DNA of 64,000 nucleotides from DASZTV01 sp036268405 (GTDB taxonomy: Bacteria; Actinomycetota; Actinomycetes; JAFAQI01), in NCBI GenBank assembly GCA_036268405.1, contig DATAUF010000053.1, forward strand, positions 1-64,000. Reading direction: 5' to 3'. Positions 59,248-64,000 of the stretch are shown one piece after another. Positions within the stretch are counted from its first letter, which is position 1. Every line of letters starts with the position of its first letter. The notes under the pieces were generated by a model. It searched no databases. It had not been told where the DNA came from and saw only the letters and a list, made by a program, of their open reading frames with translations. Position numbers and translations under genes: made by a program.

Positions 59248-60399
59248 GTGGCGGGAGTCCTCAGCGGTCCGTACGCCGACGACCTACCGGCGTACCGCGT
59301 CGCGCTGCGCACGTTCCTGAGCTCCCCCGATCTCGACCTGTGGCGCGGCTGCTACATCGACGACGTCGCGGAGGAGATGCGGTTCGTCTCCGGCATGGTG
59401 CGGGTGATCTACGACGCCGACTTCGGCAAGTACGGCTTCGCGGTCGGCGCCGGCGGGCTCGGCGGAGACGTCCGGCACTGGGCAGTGATGTACGACGAGC
59501 TCGTCGCGGCGGGCCTGCCGCTCACCGGGCAGCACAGCCTGCTCACCACCCTCGCCCAGCCGATCTCTCGCTACGCCCCCGAGCTCGCCGCGAAGTACCT
59601 GCCGGCTTTTGCGCGGGGCGACGAGTGGTGGGGCCAGGGGTTCTCGGAGCCTGAGGCCGGCAGCGACCTCGCGTCGCTGCGGTGCCGGGGCGTGCTCGAC
59701 GGCGACCACTACGTGGTGTCCGGGCAGAAGCTGTGGACCAGCCATGGCGCGACCGCGTCGCACACCGTCCTGCTGTGTCGAACCGGGACGACTGAGAGCC
59801 GCCACCGAGGTCTTTCGATGCTGTTCCTGGACAACGACATGCCGGGAGTGGAGATCCGCCCGATCTACCTCGCAAGCGGGCGGGCGGAGCTGGCCGAGTG
59901 CTTCTTCGACGAGGTGCGGGTACCGGTCGATCGGCTGATCGGCGAGGCCGGCCAAGGCTGGGAAGTCGCGATGTACCTCTTGCAGTTCGAGCGCGCCGTC
60001 TACGCCTGGCAGCGCACAGCAGTCCTGCTCGAGCGCCTCGGCGCGCTCGCGACCGCGGTGCCATCGGGCGATCTCGCCCGCCAACAGCTCGGCACGGCCT
60101 ACCTGGATCTGATCGGCCTGCGCGCGCGAAGCGTCGAGACGGTTCGACGCCTCGCCGCCGGCGAGGCAGTCGGACCCGAGGCCAGCGCCGACAAGCTCCT
60201 CCTCGGTGCCGCGGAGCAGAGCGTCTACGACGCGGCACGGAGCCTGCTCGGCGAGCAGTTCGCGTTCAGCAGCGACCCGACCCTGCGGCGTTGGGGACAG
60301 GAGTGGTGGTTCAGCCGGACGACGACCATCTACGGCGGTGCCGCCGAGGTCCAGCGCGGCATCATCGCCGACCGAGTGCTCAACCTGCCCAGGGGCTGA
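59248..60399 (+). CDS. acyl-CoA dehydrogenase, large subunit (pair C)
   Basis: The 383-residue protein starts at GTG 59248, one base after the previous stop. FAD motif: Q-G-F-S-E-P-E-A-G-S-D-L-A-S-L. C-terminal: I-Y-G-G-A-A-E-V-Q-R with Gly at the classical Glu position. It is followed 5 bases later by a 307-residue dehydrogenase, probably its partner. Oxidises an acyl-CoA of the pathway. Confidence 0.9.
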   Translation: MAGVLSGPYADDLPAYRVALRTFLSSPDLDLWRGCYIDDVAEEMRFVSGMVRVIYDADFGKYGFAVGAGGLGGDVRHWAVMYDELVAAGLPLTGQHSLLTTLAQPISRYAPELAAKYLPAFARGDEWWGQGFSEPEAGSDLASLRCRGVLDGDHYVVSGQKLWTSHGATASHTVLLCRTGTTESRHRGLSMLFLDNDMPGVEIRPIYLASGRAELAECFFDEVRVPVDRLIGEAGQGWEVAMYLLQFERAVYAWQRTAVLLERLGALATAVPSGDLARQQLGTAYLDLIGLRARSVETVRRLAAGEAVGPEASADKLLLGAAEQSVYDAARSLLGEQFAFSSDPTLRRWGQEWWFSRTTTIYGGAAEVQRGIIADRVLNLPRG

Positions 60400-60404
60400 C
60401 GGAC

Positions 60405-61328
60405 ATGGACGCAGAACAGGTCACTCTGCTGTCGGCCTCGCTTGACGAGATGTTCGTCGACGCGGTGGGTGACGTCTCGGCTGTCCTCGCCGAGCTCGGC
60501 TGGGACGAGGTGGTGGCCGAAGACCCGGTGGTCGCAACGCGACTGCTGTTCACGGCCCACGCCCGGGCACGGGCCCGGACCACGATCCTCGACCGCCTCG
60601 TCCTCGACGCCCTCGGTGGCGACGTCCCGGCGCTCGCCTCGGCCGTGCTGTGGCCCGTGGCGAAGCCCGAAAGCATGGTGTGCGGCATCCTCACCCACCT
60701 ACCGGGCGACGATGACATCGTGGTCGCGCCGTTGACAGACGCGCACGAGACATCGCTCGCCGTGATCCGAGGTGCCGATCTCGTCACCGCGCCGCTCAAG
60801 ACCTTCGACCCGACCCTCGAGTGGTTCGAGGCGACCGTCGCCGCTCCGGCCGACCTCGTCGCGACGACCAGCTGGGACAGCGCGGTCGACGCTGCGCGTC
60901 GTGCCCTCGCGGCCGAGCTGATCGCGCTGTCCCACGAGGTGCTCCGACTGGCGGTCGCGCACACCGGCACCCGGACCCAGTTCGGCGCGCCGATCGCCGC
61001 GTTCCAGGCCGTGCGCCATCGCCTCGCCGACAGTCGGGTCGCGATCACCGCGGCCGAGGGGCTGCTCGACGTCGCCTTCGACGACGGAGGCCCGTTGGCT
61101 GCCCGACTCGCGAAAGCACAGGCCGGTCGCGCGCATCAGCTGGTGAGCGGCCACGCCGTCCAGGTCTGCGGTGCGATCGGTGCCACCCTCGAACACCCGC
61201 TCCATACCTTCATCGACAGAGGCGTTGTCCTCGACTCGTTGCTCGGACGATGGGACGCTCTCGTCAGCGAGCTCGGCGACCTGGTGCTGACGACGACCAC
61301 GGCCATGCCGCGGTTGGTCGAGGTCTAA
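60405..61328 (+). CDS. acyl-CoA dehydrogenase, short subunit (pair C)
   Basis: The 307-residue protein is a degenerate ACAD. The N-terminal half is divergent (no FAD motif), while the C-terminal half has T-Q-F-G-A-P-I-A-A-F-Q-A-V-R-H and G-A-I-G-A-T-L-E-H-P-L-H. It has the short-subunit hallmarks and is directly behind the full-length partner. ATG 60405; ends 7 bases before the TetR gene. Confidence 0.83.
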   Translation: MDAEQVTLLSASLDEMFVDAVGDVSAVLAELGWDEVVAEDPVVATRLLFTAHARARARTTILDRLVLDALGGDVPALASAVLWPVAKPESMVCGILTHLPGDDDIVVAPLTDAHETSLAVIRGADLVTAPLKTFDPTLEWFEATVAAPADLVATTSWDSAVDAARRALAAELIALSHEVLRLAVAHTGTRTQFGAPIAAFQAVRHRLADSRVAITAAEGLLDVAFDDGGPLAARLAKAQAGRAHQLVSGHAVQVCGAIGATLEHPLHTFIDRGVVLDSLLGRWDALVSELGDLVLTTTTAMPRLVEV

Positions 61329-61335
61329 TGAACCA

Positions 61336-62025
61336 GTGACCGCACACGCCGGCCGGGAGGCTGCAGGACGGACCCGCAGGGCGCGCGGATCGCTGTCACG
61401 CGAGGAGATCCTGTCCGCCGCGCGCGAGGTCGTCGAGCGCGACGGACTGCGGCAGCTGTCGATGCCGACACTTGCCAAGCACCTGAAGTCGGGTGTCGCC
61501 AGCATCTACTGGTACTTCAAGAGCAAGGAAGAGCTCGTCGATGCCCTGGCCGGCCTCGTGCTGCACGACATCCACCAGCAGCTGCCTCCCGCCGGCGACG
61601 GGGCGTGGGACGCCGAGCTCATCGCCTACTTCGCAGCGTTTCGCGAGCTGTTGCTGTCGCTCCCCGCATACCGGGAGATCGTTGCCTACGCACCCGGGTC
61701 GATCGCGCACTCCCGGCTCACCGGGGCCGCCCAGCGCCGGCTCGGCGAGGGTCTGCACCTGCTCACCCTCGCCGGCCTGTCCCACCAGGCCGCGACCGAC
61801 GCGTTCGCTGCCTGCCTGAACTTCACCCGCGGATTCGTGACCATGGAGCAAGGTGTCACCGACGGCGACGCCGCGCAGCGTACGAACGCAGCGCCTGCGG
61901 ACACCGGCTCGCTCAGCGAACGCGACCGCGATGTCGCCTATCTCAACGAGGTCGGCGAACAGCAGTTCCTGCGCGGCCTGCGACTGCTGGTCCGGGGAAT
62001 CCGCGCCGAAGCCGAGGGCGGCTGA
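61336..62025 (+). CDS. TetR family transcriptional regulator
   Basis: The 229-residue protein has an HTH at about residues 24-70 (I-L-S-A-A-R-E-V-V-E-R-D-G, L-S-M-P-T-L-A-K-H-L-K-S-G-V-A-S-I-Y-W-Y-F) and a helical C-terminal domain of the TetR_C type. GTG 61336. It is in the same direction as the dehydrogenase genes and likely regulates this block or itself. Converges on the next dehydrogenase operon with a 24-base gap. Confidence 0.87.
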   Translation: MTAHAGREAAGRTRRARGSLSREEILSAAREVVERDGLRQLSMPTLAKHLKSGVASIYWYFKSKEELVDALAGLVLHDIHQQLPPAGDGAWDAELIAYFAAFRELLLSLPAYREIVAYAPGSIAHSRLTGAAQRRLGEGLHLLTLAGLSHQAATDAFAACLNFTRGFVTMEQGVTDGDAAQRTNAAPADTGSLSERDRDVAYLNEVGEQQFLRGLRLLVRGIRAEAEGG

Positions 62026-62049
62026 CCCGACCGTCCATCCCCGGGCCGC

Positions 62050-63096
62050 TCACCCCAGCGCGGCTGAGCCCGCCGTGATCAACGGGTAGAGCTCGTCTGC
62101 TCCCCGCTCGATGACGACGCCTCCGAGGCGGCGCGCCCACCCGGCGTCGTCGTACTCCCGGGTCCAGGACCACAGCCTGCGGGTCAGGTGGTGAAGGACG
62201 TACTCCTGCGTCATCCCCATGGCGCCGTGCGCCTGATGCGCCGCGCGGGTGGCGACCCGCGCCGCCTCGCCGCACAGGGTCTTCGCAGCCCACACCTCGA
62301 GCGACGCGGAGCCACGCTCCCACTCGCGCGACGCGACGTCGGCGGCCATCGACGCGATCGCCGCCTGCTGCGCGATGTGCACGAGATGCGCCTGCACCGC
62401 TTGGAACCGTGCGATCGGCCGGCCGAACTGCTGGCGCTCCTGCGTGTAGCGCACCGTGACGTCCAGGACCCGCTCGATCGCGCCTGCCATCAGGCACACC
62501 CTCGTAAGCGCACCGCGGAGCCGCTGCGCCTCGACGTCCACGCCGACCCCAGCGGGAGCCCAGGCCGCCGGTGTGAGGCGGTCACACTCGATCGTGTCCC
62601 GCGGCTCGCCGGCGAGGTTGGTTGCCGCCGTCACCGTCAGTGAGTCGCGTGCGAGCCGGACCACGACGCCATCGACGAGGGCGACCACATCAGTGCAGTG
62701 CCGTGCCCACGGGACGCCGCGGAGTCTGCCGGTGACCGTGGAGCCGTCCCACGACAGGTCGTCACCGCCGCGCGACGCGACCGTCGTCAGCGGCGTGGCG
62801 GGAACCGGCAGCCCGGAGCCCGACAGCAGCCACCCGGCAAGCAACCCGGTCTCGGCGAGTGGAAGCGGCAGAGCGTGCCAGCCCGCCACCCGAAGGACCC
62901 CGAGCGCGTCGGCGGCCGAGCCGCCCTGGCCACCGCGGTCCTCCGGTACCGAGATCCCCGGCAGCCCCATCTCGCTGACCGCCGCCCACATGGGCTGCGA
63001 CCAGCCGTCGCGCTCCGCCTCGGCGAGCGCGGCCGGCGTGACTACCTGACCGAACAGCTCGTCCGCCGACTGGTTGAGCAGCTCGTCGCCGCTCAC
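62050..63096 (-). CDS. acyl-CoA dehydrogenase, partner subunit (pair D)
   Basis: The 348-residue protein starts at GTG 63096 with a GTGA overlap with the upstream dehydrogenase. It has Q-Q-F-G-R-P-I-A-R-F-Q-A-V-Q and a C-terminal H-Q-A-H-G-A-M-G-M-T-Q-E-Y-V-L-H-H-L-T-R-R, again the short-subunit type. The translational overlap supports a heteromer with the gene at 63093. Confidence 0.88.
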   Translation of the reverse strand: MSGDELLNQSADELFGQVVTPAALAEAERDGWSQPMWAAVSEMGLPGISVPEDRGGQGGSAADALGVLRVAGWHALPLPLAETGLLAGWLLSGSGLPVPATPLTTVASRGGDDLSWDGSTVTGRLRGVPWARHCTDVVALVDGVVVRLARDSLTVTAATNLAGEPRDTIECDRLTPAAWAPAGVGVDVEAQRLRGALTRVCLMAGAIERVLDVTVRYTQERQQFGRPIARFQAVQAHLVHIAQQAAIASMAADVASREWERGSASLEVWAAKTLCGEAARVATRAAHQAHGAMGMTQEYVLHHLTRRLWSWTREYDDAGWARRLGGVVIERGADELYPLITAGSAALG

Positions 63097-64000
63097 CGGG
63101 CAAGTCCTTTCGCCGCGACCGACCGCAGGATCTCCGTCGTACCTCCGCGGATGGTGTTGGACGGCGTGGTGAGGATCGCCTCGCACAACACCTGCTCGAA
63201 CATCGATCGTGACTGCGGCGAAGGCTCGACCTCGATGAGCTCGAGGAGGCCGAGCAGCAGGTCCTGTTCGAACCGCGTGCCGAGCTCCTTCACCAGCGCC
63301 GCCTCCTGCACCGGCGAACCGCCTTCATCGATCGCCCGAGCGATCGACAACGACAAGTTGCGCAACACCCACCAGGTCGCCGTCGCACGCCCCAGGAAAC
63401 GCGTGGTCTCGGCGCCGAGCGATGCCGGCACGGCTTCCCGAAGGAACAGCTCGACCACCGGGTACGTCGACAGATACCGATCGGGACCGCCGCGCTCGAA
63501 GGCAAGCTCCGCGGTGTTCTGCGACCAGCCCTGGCCGACGTCGCCGAGAACGCGCCCGTCGGGGATGAAGACGTCGTGGAGGACGACCTCGTTGAACTCG
63601 TGCGTGCCGTCGATGAACGGGATCGGGTTGACCTGAAGCCCATCGGCATGCAGGTCGACGACGAACTGGGTCAGGCCGGCGTGGCGATCGTCGCCGTCAT
63701 CGGTCCTGCACAGCGTGACCATGTAGTCGTTGCGGTGAGCGCCCGTCGTCCAGACCTTGGTGCCGTTGAGAGTCCACCCGCCGTCGGCTCTGGTCGCCCG
63801 GGTCCGCACCGCGGCGAGGTCGCTGCCCGCATCGGGCTCACTCATTCCGATCGAGAAGCCGAGCTCGCCCGAGCAGATGCCGGGCAGCAACGTCGCCTTC
63901 TGCTCCTCGCTGCCGAACCGGGCGATCACCGCTCCGCTCTGTCGATCCGCCACCCAGTGATGACCCACCGGTGCGCCGCGACTGAGCAGCTCCTCGGTGA
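63093..64000 (-). CDS. acyl-CoA dehydrogenase, large subunit (pair D), N-terminus outside window
   Basis: At least 302 codons run off the right edge (reading frame open to base 64000; T-E-E-L-L-S-R-G-A-P-V-G-H-H at the edge). FAD motif: G-M-S-E-P-D-A-G-S-D-L-A-A-V; V-W-T-T-G-A-H. C-terminal: T-I-R-G-G-T-T-E-I-L-R with Arg at the classical Glu position. It overlaps the partner by GTGA. Its upstream N-terminal part lies beyond the window. Confidence 0.9.
   Translation of the reverse strand, partial: TEELLSRGAPVGHHWVADRQSGAVIARFGSEEQKATLLPGICSGELGFSIGMSEPDAGSDLAAVRTRATRADGGWTLNGTKVWTTGAHRNDYMVTLCRTDDGDDRHAGLTQFVVDLHADGLQVNPIPFIDGTHEFNEVVLHDVFIPDGRVLGDVGQGWSQNTAELAFERGGPDRYLSTYPVVELFLREAVPASLGAETTRFLGRATATWWVLRNLSLSIARAIDEGGSPVQEAALVKELGTRFEQDLLLGLLELIEVEPSPQSRSMFEQVLCEAILTTPSNTIRGGTTEILRSVAAKGLAR

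Noticed and set aside
1..64000. CRISPR arrays, tRNA or rRNA genes, insertion sequences, phage genes
   Set aside because: I looked for direct repeats, tRNA-like cloverleaf ends, transposase motifs and integrases, and saw none.

Overview
The window is GC-rich and densely coded. GTG and TTG starts are frequent, genes often overlap by ATGA, GTGA or TTGA, and one dehydrogenase has a mycofactocin-coupled SDR signature. It also holds an F420-type luciferase-like oxidoreductase, DUF35/lipid-transfer-protein pairs, paired acyl-CoA dehydrogenase subunits and many TetR genes. Together these point to an actinomycete that grows on complex lipids or steroid/terpenoid-like carbon. I see no rRNA, tRNA, CRISPR array, insertion sequence or prophage, and no intergenic gap longer than about 190 bases.

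Layout. 1-3.3 kb: end of an acyl-CoA dehydrogenase, an AraC regulator, a methyltransferase, a small hypothetical gene, an amidohydrolase remnant and a TetR regulator. 3.3-14.3 kb: a large hydrolase with a C-terminal PKD domain, a first branched-chain-amino-acid-type (Liv) importer whose two permeases and one ATPase form a single polypeptide, its second ATPase and binding protein, an AarF-like kinase and an exported alpha/beta hydrolase. 14.3-19.0 kb: two SDRs, a first DUF35-Ltp pair and a P450 with its 3Fe-4S ferredoxin. 19.0-26.2 kb: a second Liv system with three extra membrane or surface proteins and a lipoprotein binding component. 26.2-31.3 kb: a redox group (phosphotransferase-like protein, F420-type oxidoreductase, flavin reductase, ferritin-like protein and three NTF2-fold proteins). 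31.4-36.9 kb: a tightly overlapped operon of P450, CoA ligase, DUF35, alpha/beta hydrolase and Ltp. 36.9-41.2 kb: a double-TetR regulator, a crotonase and an NDP-forming acyl-CoA synthetase. 41.3-45.5 kb: VOC protein, amidohydrolase, CoA ligase and SDR. 45.5-54.3 kb: an acyl-CoA dehydrogenase pair, divergent from a seven-gene operon (thioesterase, SDR, CoA ligase, crotonase, Gfo/Idh oxidoreductase, isochorismatase-like protein, DUF2889). 54.3-64 kb: Ltp, DUF35, two MaoC-type half-hydratases, six further acyl-CoA dehydrogenase subunits and a TetR.

How it could work together (inference): two Liv-type importers bring in the substrate. P450s and flavin/F420 enzymes oxidise it, and AMP- and NDP-forming ligases make the CoA thioester. 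Heteromeric acyl-CoA dehydrogenases desaturate it, the MaoC pair hydrates the double bond, and Ltp-DUF35 retro-aldolases cleave the side chain instead of a classical thiolase. This is the logic of actinobacterial sterol side-chain removal (ChsE1/E2, ChsH1/H2, Ltp2), but three aldolase modules, a split ChsH2-like hydratase and two Liv systems (rather than an Mce transporter) suggest a different, undefined substrate. No ring-cleavage genes (kstD, hsa, kshA) are visible here, so the substrate cannot be named from sequence.
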